The notes below the pieces were generated by a model. It was not told the origin of the DNA, did no database searches, and saw only the letters and a list, made by a program, of their open reading frames with translations. A stretch of 64,000 bases of DNA from Paenibacillus sp. (GTDB taxonomy: Bacteria; Bacillota; Bacilli; Paenibacillales; YIM-B00363), in NCBI RefSeq assembly GCF_035645195.1, contig NZ_DASQNA010000018.1, forward strand, positions 288,629 to 352,628, given 5' to 3'. A program made the translations under genes and the position numbers. This document shows positions 1-9,401 of this stretch, piece after piece (positions within the stretch are counted from its first letter, which is position 1; every line of letters starts with the position of its first letter).

Positions 1-1455
1 GCTGCCTGCCGCTAGCAACGTTCAAACTCGTCAAGTATCCCCGCTGTCAAAAATCGTCCGATACGAACTGTGTGTCTTCAAGTACACGTGGGGCAGCCTG
101 TCGCTAGCAACGTTCAAACTCGTCAAGTATCCCCGCTGTCCAAAGTTGTCCAATGAGAACGGCGTGTCTTCAAGTAATCGTGAAACCATCTGCTTCGGTA
201 GAGTGTTTCAGTTTGAACAGCAGTAGAGTTTCGGGGAGAAAGTGGATTGCTCTCATCAGTTCGGGGAGAGACTGATTTCTTCTGTCGGCGGGGGATGTTG
301 CGTGTTGTCCGAATCTTAAGATGTGCGTTCCTGATGTCCAAAAATGTCCAATGAGAACGGCATATCCTCAAGTAATTGTGAAACCATCTGCTTCCGTGGA
401 GTGTTTGAGTTTGATAAGCGGTAGAGTTTCGGGGAGAAAGTGGATTGCTCTCATCAGTTCGGGGAGAGACTGATTTCTTCTGTCGGCGGGGGATGTTGCG
501 TGTTGTCCGAATCTTAAGGTGTGCGTTCCTGCTGTCCAAAGTTGTCCAATGAGAACGGCGTGACTTCAAGTAATCGTGAAACCATCTTCCTCCCTGGAGT
601 GTTTGAGTTTGATCGGCGGTAGAGTTTCGGGGAGAAAGTGGATTGCTTCAAATGGCGGGGGATGTTGCGTGTCGTCCGGATCTTAGAGAGCGCGTTCCTG
701 CTGTCCAAAGTTGTCCAATGAGAACAGCGTGACTTCAAGTAATCGTGAAACCATCATCAGCCTCGGTGGAGTGTTTGAGTTTTAGGGCGGTAGAGTTTCG
801 GGAGAAAGTGGATTGCTTCAAATGGCGGGGGATGTTGCGTGTCGTCCGGATCTTAGAGAGCGCGTTCCTGTTGTCCAAAAATGTCCAATGGGAAAGGCGT
901 GTTTTAAAGTAATCGTGAAATCATCTGCTTCGGTCGAGTGTTTGAGTTTAAGGGCGGTACAGTTTCGGGGAGAAGTGGATTCCTTCATGTGGCGGGGGAT
1001 GTTGCGTGTCGTCCGAATCTTAAGGAGTGCGTTCCTGCTGTCCAAAAATGTCCAATGAGAACGGCATGTCCTCAAGTAATTGTGAAACCATCAGCCTCCG
1101 TGGAGTGTTTGAGTTTGATTGGCGGTAGAGTTTGGGGGAGAAAGTGGATTGCTCTCATCAGTCCGGGGAGAGACTGATTTCTTCTGTCGGCGGGGGATGT
1201 TGCGTGTCGTCCGGATCTTAGAGAGCGCGTTCCTGCTGTCCAAAGTTGTCCAATGAGAACGGAGTGACTTCAAGTAATCGTGAAACCATCTGCCTCCCTG
1301 GAGTGTTTGAGTTTGATCGGCGGTAGAGTTTCGGGGAGAAGTGGATTGCTTCAAATGGCGGGGGATGTTGCGTGTCGTCCGGATCTTAAGGGGCGCGTTC
1401 CTGCTGTCCAAAGTTGTCCAATGAGAACGGCGTGTCTTCAAGTAATCGTGAAACC
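1..1455. repeat. Tandem repeat array, 198-bp and ~169-bp units, non-coding
   Basis: Units can be anchored on the recurring GTTCCTGCTGTCCAAA at about 129, 327, 525, 694, 864, 1031, 1229 and 1397, giving intervals of 198, 198, 169, 170, 167, 198 and 168 bp; the eighth copy stops near 1455. Each unit carries TCCAATGAGAAC, AAGTAATCGTGAAACCATC, GAGTGTTTGAG and TTTCGGGGAGAA blocks. Long units hold about 29 extra bp that look like an internal duplication of the TTTCGGGGAGAAAGTGGATT block. Positions 1-92 and 93 onward are a further related repeat (GCTAGCAACGTTCAAACTCG twice), so the array probably continues to the left. The 198-bp units leave minus-strand frames open because 198 is a multiple of three, but the short units break any frame and no ribosome binding site or known domain is seen, so I treat it as non-coding. 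Confidence 0.85.
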
Positions 1456-1560
1456 GTATTTGCCGCGGGGTAACGAGAGTGCGTTAATCCTTTGTCAGCA
1501 GCTGCGGTTTCGCTCGCGAGAGGACGCAGAAGTTCAATACGTGCCGTAGGGATAAACGAA

Positions 1561-1596
1561 ACGCCGCCAGCGATTATGCCGGGCGGCGTCTTTTTA
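1561..1596 (+). terminator. Rho-independent terminator-like hairpin
   Basis: Perfect 8-bp arms ACGCCGCC and GGCGGCGT around a 13-nt loop, followed by CTTTTTAT. No coding gene lies upstream in the window, so it may end a transcript through the repeat array. The rest of 1456-1771 shows nothing else recognisable. Confidence 0.6.
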
Positions 1597-1771
1597 TGCA
1601 TAGTGGGACGACGATTCGAAAAAAAAGTTTCGCCACCGTTCGGAAGTGTGACGGCGACCGCGCGCGAGCGGTGTTGAACGGTGTCGGATGCGGTCGCGGA
1701 TCAGCGTTTTTGCTCGATTAATGTCTTAAAATATTAAACCTCTAAAGCTTTCCTACCCCATCGGACAGTGC

Positions 1772-1784
1772 TATACTTTGTATA
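1772..1784 (+). promoter_or_regulatory. MarR promoter -10 region with palindromic operator candidate
   Basis: TATACT (1772-1777) is a good -10 element, and it is embedded in the inverted repeat TATAC-TTT-GTATA. MarR-family proteins often bind short AT-rich palindromes over their own -10, so autorepression is a reasonable inference. No clear -35 is seen. Confidence 0.4.
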
Positions 1785-1808
1785 AAATGAACGTTAGGGG
1801 GACGAGTC

Positions 1809-2234
1809 ATGTACACGAACGAGTTCGCGAAGCTTTGGTTTAAGCTCAGCAAGGATTTACGGATCCATATGGAGACGCAGCTCGCGCCTACGCTTACGGA
1901 AAGCCAGTTGACCGTTCTCGAGTACGTGCTGGCGGCGGACAGGATGAAGCCGTCCGACCTGATCCATTACCTCGCGACGACGCCGGCCGCGGTGACGACG
2001 CTGCTCGACCGGATGGAGAAGAACGAATTGATCGAGCGCGTGCGCGACGACCGCGACCGCCGCATTGTGTGGATCCACGTCACCGAGAAGGGCAGAGAAG
2101 AATGCAAGCGAGGCGTCGACATTCGAGAAAGCTTCTTGACCGAATATTTGAGCCGCATCTCGTCCCACAACCAGCAGCTGCTCGTCTATCTGCTCGGCAA
2201 AATTACGAACATCGAACAACAGCGCATTTCGTAA
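1809..2234 (+). CDS. MarR family transcriptional regulator
   Basis: A 141-aa winged helix-turn-helix protein of normal MarR length. The DNA-binding part spans roughly residues 30-100, with the recognition helix around TPAAVTTLLDRMEKNELIER and the wing DDRDRRIVWIHVTEKG, both typical of the family. The ATG follows a strong AGGGGG ribosome binding site. It would bind DNA as a dimer and respond to a small ligand or oxidant that cannot be inferred here; there is no obvious redox cysteine. The gene is alone on its strand; its TAA ends at 2234 and the convergent CapA gene's stop codon starts at 2235, so the two ends abut with no room for a terminator. Likely autoregulated through the palindrome at 1772-1784. 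Confidence 0.9.
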   Translation: MYTNEFAKLWFKLSKDLRIHMETQLAPTLTESQLTVLEYVLAADRMKPSDLIHYLATTPAAVTTLLDRMEKNELIERVRDDRDRRIVWIHVTEKGREECKRGVDIRESFLTEYLSRISSHNQQLLVYLLGKITNIEQQRIS

Positions 2235-3509
2235 TCACTGCGGTTGACCGCCGGCGGGAACGCCTTCGCCGACGCCGACCGCCAGTTTGTCCAGATGGCG
2301 GTTCATTTCCGCATGCATGTCCACAAGCTGCGCGAGCGTTCGCGGCGTAAGCAGCGGATCGTCGGTTTTCGACGCGACGTCGTCGAGCGACAGCACTCGG
2401 TAACGCGATTTGCCGCCGCTGACATACTTATGGACCCAGGTCGGAATCGCATCCAGTTCCGTGACGGTCGTTACCGCGGTGCCGTCCGCTCGGTACGTTT
2501 TCCGGAACGTGACCTTGAGGAGGGCGCCGTATTCTTTATACCCGCCGAACTGGTTCGAAATAAAATTGCCCAACGAATACATAATGACGCCATCGCGCTC
2601 CGCGCCGTCCGGGCCGACGACCCGGTACCGTTCGTACGGTTGAACGACGTGGGGGTGATGTCCGAGCACAAGGTCGGCGCCCGCTTGGATCGCTAGGCGC
2701 GCGATCCGCTTCTGCTCGTCGTTCGGTTCGCGTTGGTACTCGTTCCCGAAGTGGAGCGATACCGTGACGATATCCGCGCCGGCCGCTTTAGCTCTTGCAA
2801 TGTCGGATTCGATTTTGGCGTCGTCGATCAAATTGACGGCGAAAGGCTTGTCCTTCGGAATCGGAATGCCGTTCGTCCCATATGTGTAGGAGAGGAACGT
2901 ATTTCGGATCCCGTCGCGGGTAATCGTCGTCAACGTTTGCGACGCCTCCTCCGACTCGGCGGTTCCGACGGGCGCCACGCCGTGCTCGCGCAGCGTCGTG
3001 AGCGTGTGAACGAGCCCGGCGAAGCCTTGGTCGAGCGAGTGGTTGTTGGCGGTCGACACGACGTCGAAGCCGGCGCCGGCGAGGGCATTCGCCAGGGCGA
3101 CGGGTGCGTTGAACATCGGGTAACCGCGGAAGCCGCGCTCGTCCCCGGCGATCGGCGTCTCGAGGTTCGCCACCGCCCAGTCCGCGCCGGCGAACACGTC
3201 GCTGAGCGGCGCGAAGAACCCGGAGAAATCGTACGCGCCGGTTTGCTCGTCGTACGCCCCCGGCAGCTGCGGCGTGTGCATCATCACGTCGCCGACGGCG
3301 ACGAGCGTCGCTTCGACGGGCGGCGGCGGCTCAGGCGGCGCGGGCGGCGCGGGCTGTTTGGGCGCAGCTTCGCTGCGGGCGCCCCCGGTCTCCGACAGAG
3401 GGATGCCGTCGCGCCCGGCCTGCTCCTTGGGCTCGGCCGCGCCTTCGCAGCCGGCGAACAAGAGGGAGGCGGCGAGCAGCGCCGCCCCGAGGCGAAGGAC
3501 CGGCGCCAT
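2235..3509 (-). CDS. CapA family protein (PGA-synthesis-type metallophosphatase fold), lipoprotein
   Basis: A 424-aa protein with a lipoprotein signal (LLAASLLFAGCEG, lipobox cysteine near residue 20), a Pro/Glu-rich linker, then the CapA domain: VAVGDVMMH, ANLETPI, STANNHSLDQG and LGHHPHVVQPYE are the expected metal-binding signatures. CapA relatives take part in poly-gamma-glutamate capsule production or act as calcineurin-like hydrolases, but no capB/capC neighbours are present, so capsule synthesis is not supported. I chose the ATG at 3509 because it has GAAGAGG upstream and begins the signal peptide; a longer open frame to 3608 lies inside the upstream gene. That gene's stop (3511-3513) is 1 nt away, suggesting translational coupling. 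Confidence 0.88.
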   Translation of the reverse strand: MAPVLRLGAALLAASLLFAGCEGAAEPKEQAGRDGIPLSETGGARSEAAPKQPAPPAPPEPPPPVEATLVAVGDVMMHTPQLPGAYDEQTGAYDFSGFFAPLSDVFAGADWAVANLETPIAGDERGFRGYPMFNAPVALANALAGAGFDVVSTANNHSLDQGFAGLVHTLTTLREHGVAPVGTAESEEASQTLTTITRDGIRNTFLSYTYGTNGIPIPKDKPFAVNLIDDAKIESDIARAKAAGADIVTVSLHFGNEYQREPNDEQKRIARLAIQAGADLVLGHHPHVVQPYERYRVVGPDGAERDGVIMYSLGNFISNQFGGYKEYGALLKVTFRKTYRADGTAVTTVTELDAIPTWVHKYVSGGKSRYRVLSLDDVASKTDDPLLTPRTLAQLVDMHAEMNRHLDKLAVGVGEGVPAGGQPQ

Positions 3510-3510
3510 G

Positions 3511-4377
3511 CTACGCCTCTTCCCAGCGGCACAGGATGCCGGCCGGGAGCACCATGTCGCGCGAGGTGATCGGCAGGCCGATCTCGCCGCTCGTGATGCG
3601 GCCGCCATGCTTGCTCGCGATCGTGATGTTGACGATGTTGTTCAGCACCGTCGGCGAAAGGCCCGTCGTATACGAGTTGATGAGGAAGAAGAGAGGGTTG
3701 TCCGACAAAATCGTCGTACACAGCTCGACGAACGGATACAGGCTCTCCTCCAGTTTCCACACCTCGCCGCCGGTGCCTCGGCCGTACGACGGCGGATCCA
3801 TGATGATGCCGTCGTATTTGTTGCCGCGGCGCTGCTCGCGCATGACGAATTTGAACACGTCGTCGGTGATGAAGCGGACCGGACGTTCCGCCAGACCCGA
3901 AAGCTCGAGGTTTTCTTTCGCCCAGAGCACCATGCCCTTGGCCGCGTCGACGTGGCACACTTCGGCCCCGGCGGCCGCTGCCGCGACCGTCGCGCCGCCC
4001 GTGTACGCAAACAAGTTGAGCACTCTGATCGGCCGTCCGGCGGAGCGGATTTTGTCCATCATCCAAGACCAGTTGGCCGCTTGCTCCGGGAACAGTCCGG
4101 TATGCTTAAAATTGGTCGGACGGATATAAAACTTCAAATCCCGGTATCCGATCGTCCACCGTTCGGGCAGCTTCGTCGTGTATTCCCAATGACCGCCGCC
4201 CGTCGAGCTGCGGTGGTACCGGCCTGCGACGGAGCGCCACAGGTCGTTCTCTTCAGTGAGCGGCCATATGATTTGCGGATCGGGGCGCCGCAGCACGACG
4301 TGTCCCCATCGCTCCAGCCGCTCTCCGCCGCCGGCGTCGATCAATTCGTAGTCTCGCCAGTCTTTTGCAACAAACAT
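3511..4377 (-). CDS. Class I SAM-dependent methyltransferase, RlmI-like without PUA domain
   Basis: 288 aa with a Rossmann methyltransferase core: SAM-binding motif I NLFAYTGGATVAAAAAGA (near residue 120), the acidic loop HVDAAKGMVLWAKEN, and motif IV DPPSYGRG, the arrangement seen in RlmI/YccW-type 23S rRNA cytosine-C5 methyltransferases. The N-terminal PUA domain of RlmI is absent, as in many shorter bacterial relatives annotated only as SAM-dependent methyltransferase, so the exact RNA target is not established. The ATG is preceded by AAGGAGAA. It is the first gene of a two-gene minus-strand unit with the CapA lipoprotein; the pairing has no obvious functional logic. The 122-nt gap to the divergent PAP2 gene must hold both promoters. 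Confidence 0.85.
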   Translation of the reverse strand: MFVAKDWRDYELIDAGGGERLERWGHVVLRRPDPQIIWPLTEENDLWRSVAGRYHRSSTGGGHWEYTTKLPERWTIGYRDLKFYIRPTNFKHTGLFPEQAANWSWMMDKIRSAGRPIRVLNLFAYTGGATVAAAAAGAEVCHVDAAKGMVLWAKENLELSGLAERPVRFITDDVFKFVMREQRRGNKYDGIIMDPPSYGRGTGGEVWKLEESLYPFVELCTTILSDNPLFFLINSYTTGLSPTVLNNIVNITIASKHGGRITSGEIGLPITSRDMVLPAGILCRWEEA

Positions 4378-4499
4378 TTTTGAATTTCTCCTTACCTGTT
4401 GAAAGTTTTTGGAAATTCTCTTATCTTGAATGAAAGAAGCTTATCCGTTTATTGTACACAGTTGTTTCTATCCAATCAAAACATTGAAGGGGAAAATCG

Positions 4500-5147
4500 A
4501 TGAATACACCCGTTACCCGCGTCCGTCTGCGCCGAAAACCGACGTTACCCGCCGCCCTAGCCGCTGCCGGCTTGTCCGCGCTGCTGTCGCTGGCGCTCGG
4601 CTTCGCGCTGCGAAGCCCCGCGGCGGCCGCGTTCGACGAAGCGCTCGGCGCCGCCGTCCGCGGCTGGCGGTCCGGGGCGCTCGACGCGGTCGCAACGGCG
4701 TTCGACGCGATCGGCTCAACGGTCGGTTTTGCGGCGCTGACGCTTGTCTTCGCCGGCGCGCTGTTCGCGCTGCGGCGGAGCCGAGACGCGCTGCTGCTGA
4801 TCGCTGCGACCGTCGTCGCTTGGGTGCTGAACACGGCCGTCAAGAATTGGTTCGACCGCCCGCGGCCGGAGGCGGACGCGTTGTTTGCGGCGGACGGGTT
4901 CAGCTATCCGAGCGGCAATGCGACGATCGCGATGGCGCTGTTCGGCTTCGCGGCCGCCGCGTTCGCTTCGCGGGCGCGATCGCCCGGCGGGAAAACCGCG
5001 GTACGCCTCGTCGCCGCGCTGGCGATTCTGCTTCTCGGGGTTTCGCGGGTTTACGCCGGCGTGCATTATCCGACCGACATCGTCGGCGGCTATCTGCTCG
5101 GTTTCGCGGTGGCCGTCGGCTTGTCGGCCGCGCGGCGCGAGACGTAA
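4500..5147 (+). CDS. PAP2 family membrane phosphatase, C2 histidine replaced
   Basis: 215 aa with about five to six hydrophobic segments and the three PAP2 signatures: C1 KNWFDRPRP (near 120), C2 YPSGN (137-140) and C3 SRVYAGVHYPTD (near 180). Family members dephosphorylate undecaprenyl pyrophosphate, phosphatidate or phosphatidylglycerophosphate at the membrane. The oddity is C2: the canonical PSGH is PSGN here (AAT codon at 4917-4919, Asn140), removing a conserved catalytic-site histidine, while the C3 histidine and aspartate that carry the phosphoenzyme reaction are intact. It may be a less active or differently specialised enzyme. The ATG has AAGGGGAA upstream. It precedes glgB by 69 nt on the same strand. 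Confidence 0.87.
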   Translation: MNTPVTRVRLRRKPTLPAALAAAGLSALLSLALGFALRSPAAAAFDEALGAAVRGWRSGALDAVATAFDAIGSTVGFAALTLVFAGALFALRRSRDALLLIAATVVAWVLNTAVKNWFDRPRPEADALFAADGFSYPSGNATIAMALFGFAAAAFASRARSPGGKTAVRLVAALAILLLGVSRVYAGVHYPTDIVGGYLLGFAVAVGLSAARRET

Positions 5148-5216
5148 GCGATGCGCGGCCCGTGCCTGCAAAAGCAAACTACATAACAAAACCGAATACG
5201 AACGGGAGGAATTCCG

Positions 5217-7142
5217 ATGAGCGTCTCAGCCCCAAGCGGTCATGATCTGTATTTGTTCCACGAGGGCACGCTCTACCGCAGCTACCTCTCCATGGGCGCG
5301 CATATTGCGACCGACGATTCTGGCTTGGCGGGCGTCCGATTTTCCGTGTGGGCGCCGCGCGCTCGAAGCGTCAGCGTCGTCGGCGACTTCAACGGCTGGG
5401 ATCGCGCTGCCCATCCGCTCGCGAAAGTGTCCTCCGGCGTATGGAGCGGTTTCGTCCCCGGGGTCGGGGAAGGCGCCGTCTACAAGTATGCCGTGGAATC
5501 CGCAGACGGGGAATGGAAGATGAAAGCCGACCCATACGCCTTCTTCGCGGAGGTGCGGCCGAAATCGGCGTCGATCGTGTACGACCTGAACGGCTATCGG
5601 TGGAAGGACGGACCGTATCGGAGCCGGAAGGAACGAGAAGACCACTACGAACGCCCGATGAACATTTACGAGGTGCATCTCGGCACCTGGAAAACGAAGC
5701 CGGACGGAAGTCCCCTCACCTACGAGGAGCTCGCCGTCGAGCTCGTCGATTACGCGGCTGACATGGGCTACACCCACATCGAGCTGCTGCCGGTCGCCGA
5801 GCATCCGTACGACCGTTCCTGGGGGTATCAAGCGACGGGATTTTTCGCGGCGACAAGCCGGTTCGGGACGCCGAAGCAGTTCATGGCGTTCGTCGACCGG
5901 TGCCATCAGCGGGGTCTCGGCGTCATTCTCGACTGGGTGCCCGGTCATTTCGGCAAAGACGACCACGGCTTGCGACGGTTCGACGGCACCCCGACTTTCG
6001 AGCCGGAGGACGAACGGCTCGCCGAAAAGCTGGAATGGGGCACGCTCGCCTTCGATTTCGGCAAACCGGAAGTGCGAAGCTTCCTAATCTCGAATGCTTT
6101 GTTTTGGATGGATTACTTTCATATCGACGGCCTCCGCGTCGACGCCGTCGCCAGCATGCTGTTCCTCAATTTCGGCAAACCGGAGGACCGGCGCGTCTAC
6201 AATCGCTACGGCGGTCAAGAAAATTTGGAAGCGATCGATTTCATTAAAGAATTGAACACGGTCGTTTTCCGGCATTATCCGAATGCGCTTATGATGGCCG
6301 AAGACTCTACAGCATGGCCCCTAGTCACCGCGCCCGTCCACGACGGCGGCCTCGGCTTTAATTACAAATGGAATATGGGTTGGATGAACGACATGTTGAA
6401 ATACATGGAGGAAGACCCGATCCATCGCAAATACCACCACGATCGCATCACGTTCTCCTTCTTCTATGCATTTTCAGAAAATTACGTACTTCCTTTCTCG
6501 CACGACGAGGTCGTGCACGGCAAGAAATCGCTCTTAAACAAAATGCCCGGCGACTATTGGCAAAAGTTCGCGAACCTGCGCCTGCTGCTCGCCTACATGA
6601 TCGCCCATCCAGGCAAAAAGCTGCTATTCATGGGCTGCGAGCTGGGCATGTTCTCCGAATGGAAAGATCTCGAGCAGGTCGATTGGCATTTGCTCGACTA
6701 TCCGATGCACGCGGCGACGCACGGCTTCGTGCGCGCGTTGAACGCCTTCTACAAAAAGCATCCTGCGCTCTGGGAGCGCGATCGCAGCATGGAAGGGTTC
6801 GAATGGATTTCGCCGCACGACAGCGATCAAAGCGTCGTATCGTTCCTCCGGCGGGGGAAAGACCCGGAGGAAGAGCTCATCTGCGTATGCAACTTTACCC
6901 CAGTCGTCCGGCACGACTACCGGATCGGCGTGCCGGGGCCCGGAACGTACCGGGAGCTGTTCAACACTGACGACGAAGCGTTCGGCGGCTCCGGCGTAGC
7001 GGCCGGCGGCCGATGCAAGGCCGAGCCCAAGCCGTGGCACGGTCGGGAGCACAGCGTCAGCCTTACGCTGCCGCCGCTCGGCGCCGTCGTGCTGAAACGA
7101 TCTCGATCCGATTCGACAACTCGAAAGGAGCAACGCCCATGA
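5217..7142 (+). CDS. glgB: 1,4-alpha-glucan branching enzyme
   Basis: 641 aa, a normal GlgB length: N-terminal CBM48 (about residues 20-120), GH13 barrel and C-terminal beta domain. Catalytic signatures are GLRVDAVAS (Asp309), LMMAEDST (Glu362) and [10 protein letters not shown] (Asp430). It transfers short glucan chains to alpha-1,6 branch points in glycogen in the cytoplasm. Start ATG follows GGGAGGAATTCCG. Its TGA overlaps the ATG of glgC (ATGA), so it heads a tightly coupled glgB-C-D-A operon as in Bacillus; the usual glgP phosphorylase is not next in line. The 69-nt gap upstream is unremarkable apart from possible read-through from the PAP2 gene. Confidence 0.97.
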   Translation: MSVSAPSGHDLYLFHEGTLYRSYLSMGAHIATDDSGLAGVRFSVWAPRARSVSVVGDFNGWDRAAHPLAKVSSGVWSGFVPGVGEGAVYKYAVESADGEWKMKADPYAFFAEVRPKSASIVYDLNGYRWKDGPYRSRKEREDHYERPMNIYEVHLGTWKTKPDGSPLTYEELAVELVDYAADMGYTHIELLPVAEHPYDRSWGYQATGFFAATSRFGTPKQFMAFVDRCHQRGLGVILDWVPGHFGKDDHGLRRFDGTPTFEPEDERLAEKLEWGTLAFDFGKPEVRSFLISNALFWMDYFHIDGLRVDAVASMLFLNFGKPEDRRVYNRYGGQENLEAIDFIKELNTVVFRHYPNALMMAEDSTAWPLVTAPVHDGGLGFNYKWNMGWMNDMLKYMEEDPIHRKYHHDRITFSFFYAFSENYVLPFSHDEVVHGKKSLLNKMPGDYWQKFANLRLLLAYMIAHPGKKLLFMGCELGMFSEWKDLEQVDWHLLDYPMHAATHGFVRALNAFYKKHPALWERDRSMEGFEWISPHDSDQSVVSFLRRGKDPEEELICVCNFTPVVRHDYRIGVPGPGTYRELFNTDDEAFGGSGVAAGGRCKAEPKPWHGREHSVSLTLPPLGAVVLKRSRSDSTTRKEQRP

Positions 7143-8293
7143 GACGCAAAGAATGCGTAGCCATGCTGCTTGCGGGAGGAGAGGGCCGCCGTCTCGGCGC
7201 CCTGACGAAGCATCTCGCGAAGCCTGCGGTTCATTTTGGAGGAAAGTACCGAATCATCGATTTTACGCTGTCGAACTGTACGAATTCAGGCATCGACACC
7301 GTCGGCGTGCTGACGCAATATCAGCCGCTCGTGTTGAATTCGTATATCGGCATCGGTTCGTCGTGGGACCTCGACCGGAAGAACGGCGGCGTCACGGTGC
7401 TGCCTCCGTTCATGGAGCAGAAAGGCGGCAATTGGTACAGCGGCACGGCGAACGCCATTTACCGCAACATCGGCTTCATTGAACAATACGATCCGGAGTA
7501 CGTGCTCGTCATCTCCGGGGATCACATTTACAAAATGAACTACGACTCGATGCTTTCGTTCCATAAGGCGCAGCAGTCGGAAGCGACGATCGCCGTCATC
7601 GAAGTCAAGTGGGAAGAGGCGAGCCGCTTCGGCATTATGAGCGTAGACGACGAGCACCGGGTGACGGAGTTCGCCGAGAAGCCGAAGGAGCCGCAAAGCA
7701 ATCTCGCGTCCATGGGCATTTACATTTTTAATTGGAGCGTCTTGAAATCGTATCTCATCAAGGACGAAGCGAATCCGGATTCGTCGAACGATTTCGGCAA
7801 GGACATTATTCCGCGTATGCTGGACGAAGGCGTCCGCGTCCACGCGTATCCGTTCGAAGGGTATTGGAAGGACGTCGGCACGATCCAGAGTTTGTGGGAA
7901 TCGAACATGGACTTGCTCGAGGAAGAGACGCAGCTCAATTTGTTCGACCGCAATTGGCGTATCTATTCGTTAAGTCCGTACCAGCCGCCGCAGTACATCG
8001 CGCCGAGCGCGAAGGTGTCGCGCTCGCTGCTGAACGAGGGCTGCTCCGTGTATGGCGAAGTCGATCGGTCCGTTCTGTTTTACGGCGTCACCGTGGAGAA
8101 AGGGGCCGTCGTCCGCGATTCGGTCGTCATGCCGAACGCCGTCGTCGGCGAAGGGGCTCGCGTGTACCGCGCGATCATCGGCGAAGGGACGATCATCGAG
8201 CCCGGCGCCGTCGTCGGCGACCCGAACTCGCCCCCGTCGGAAATTACGCTCATCGGCAACAACGAAACGGTGCGCAAGGAGGTAAACGCATGA
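7139..8293 (+). CDS. glgC: Glucose-1-phosphate adenylyltransferase
   Basis: 384 aa. It makes ADP-glucose from glucose-1-phosphate and ATP, the committed step of glycogen synthesis. The N-terminal nucleotidyltransferase domain opens with [16 protein letters not shown] and has the [15 protein letters not shown] substrate segment and the [10 protein letters not shown] site; the C-terminus is a left-handed beta-helix (hexapeptide repeats from about residue 290). I chose the ATG at 7139, which overlaps the glgB stop and has AAAGGAG upstream; the open frame extends further upstream only inside glgB. Its own stop overlaps the glgD start by 4 nt. Confidence 0.97.
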   Translation: MRRKECVAMLLAGGEGRRLGALTKHLAKPAVHFGGKYRIIDFTLSNCTNSGIDTVGVLTQYQPLVLNSYIGIGSSWDLDRKNGGVTVLPPFMEQKGGNWYSGTANAIYRNIGFIEQYDPEYVLVISGDHIYKMNYDSMLSFHKAQQSEATIAVIEVKWEEASRFGIMSVDDEHRVTEFAEKPKEPQSNLASMGIYIFNWSVLKSYLIKDEANPDSSNDFGKDIIPRMLDEGVRVHAYPFEGYWKDVGTIQSLWESNMDLLEEETQLNLFDRNWRIYSLSPYQPPQYIAPSAKVSRSLLNEGCSVYGEVDRSVLFYGVTVEKGAVVRDSVVMPNAVVGEGARVYRAIIGEGTIIEPGAVVGDPNSPPSEITLIGNNETVRKEVNA

Positions 8294-9399
8294 AACGGAT
8301 TATGGGCGTCATCAATTTGATCAACGAACCAGACGGGCTGGAAGAGCTTACGCTGCACCGCTGTCTCGCATCCGTGCCGTTCGGCGGCCGCTATCGCCTC
8401 GTCGATTTTCCGCTGTCGAACATGGTCAACTCCGGCATCGAGGAAGTCGCCGTGTTCACGCATCATAAATACCGCTCGCTCATGGACCATCTCGGCTCCG
8501 GCAAAGAATGGGATCTCGACCGCAAGCGCGGCGGCCTGTTCGTCCTGCCGTCGGTGCTGGACATACCGAGCGGCATTCCGAGGGGCGATCTGTTCCAATT
8601 TTTCACCCACCGGGATTATTTCGCCCGCGGGCGGCAAGATTACGTGCTGGTGTCGCGCAGTCACGTCGTCTGCAACATCGACTATCGGGGCGTGCTGGAG
8701 CAGCATCTCGAGACGGGCGCGGACATCACCTGCGTTTACTACGAGTCGGATGAATTGGACGACGCGATTTACCGCAAGCTCGCGTTCGGACCGGACGGCC
8801 GCGTGACGGCGATGCAGGACCGCACCGGACGGCTCGACAGCCGGAACGTATCGATGGAGATGTATTTGATGAGCAAGAGCCTCCTGCTCGACATCGTCGA
8901 GACGTGCCTCGCGCAGGGCGACGATCATCTCGTGCGGGACGGCATCATGAAAAATATATCGCGTTTGAAAATGTACGGCTACAAACACGAAGGGTATACG
9001 GGCACCGTTAATACGATTCAAAGCTATTATCGGCACAGCATGCAGCTGCTGCGGCCGGAGACGCTGCGCGAGCTGTTTTTCCAGCAGGCCCCGATCTACA
9101 CGAAGGTCAAAGACGAGCCGCCGACGAAGTATACGGAGAGCGCCTTCGTTCATAACGCGCTCGTCGCGAACGGCTGCGTCGTCGAAGGCCGGGTCGAGAA
9201 CAGCATTTTGTCGCGCGGCGTCAAGGTGCACCGCGGCGCGCAGGTGCGTAACTGCATCCTGCTTCAAAACTGCGAAATCGGCGAAAACGTCGTGATCGAA
9301 AACGCGATTCTCGACAAAGACGTGACGATCGATCAGGGCCGGGTGTTAAGCGGGGCGCTGACGGCGCCGTTCATCGCGGCGAAGAAGAAGGTGATCTGA
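8290..9399 (+). CDS. glgD: GlgD, regulatory subunit of ADP-glucose pyrophosphorylase
   Basis: 369 aa, homologous to GlgC but with a degraded nucleotide-binding N-terminus ([17 protein letters not shown] in place of the GGxGxRL loop), the hallmark of GlgD. It retains the [19 protein letters not shown] segment and the C-terminal beta-helix. In Firmicutes GlgC and GlgD form a heteromer in which GlgD raises activity. The ATG overlaps the glgC stop (ATGA) and is preceded by AAGGAGG, so stoichiometric coupled translation is likely. Confidence 0.95.
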   Translation: MKRIMGVINLINEPDGLEELTLHRCLASVPFGGRYRLVDFPLSNMVNSGIEEVAVFTHHKYRSLMDHLGSGKEWDLDRKRGGLFVLPSVLDIPSGIPRGDLFQFFTHRDYFARGRQDYVLVSRSHVVCNIDYRGVLEQHLETGADITCVYYESDELDDAIYRKLAFGPDGRVTAMQDRTGRLDSRNVSMEMYLMSKSLLLDIVETCLAQGDDHLVRDGIMKNISRLKMYGYKHEGYTGTVNTIQSYYRHSMQLLRPETLRELFFQQAPIYTKVKDEPPTKYTESAFVHNALVANGCVVEGRVENSILSRGVKVHRGAQVRNCILLQNCEIGENVVIENAILDKDVTIDQGRVLSGALTAPFIAAKKKVI

Positions 9400-9401
9400 A
9401 C

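Noticed and set aside
123..1441. Minus-strand repeat peptides (for example a 148-aa frame) through the tandem array
   Set aside because: No ribosome binding site, no recognised domain, and short units (about 169 bp) break the frame; the open frame follows from the 198-bp unit being a multiple of three.
1..1455. CRISPR array
   Set aside because: Units are about 170-198 bp with near-identical sequence throughout; there are no short repeats alternating with unique spacers and no cas genes.
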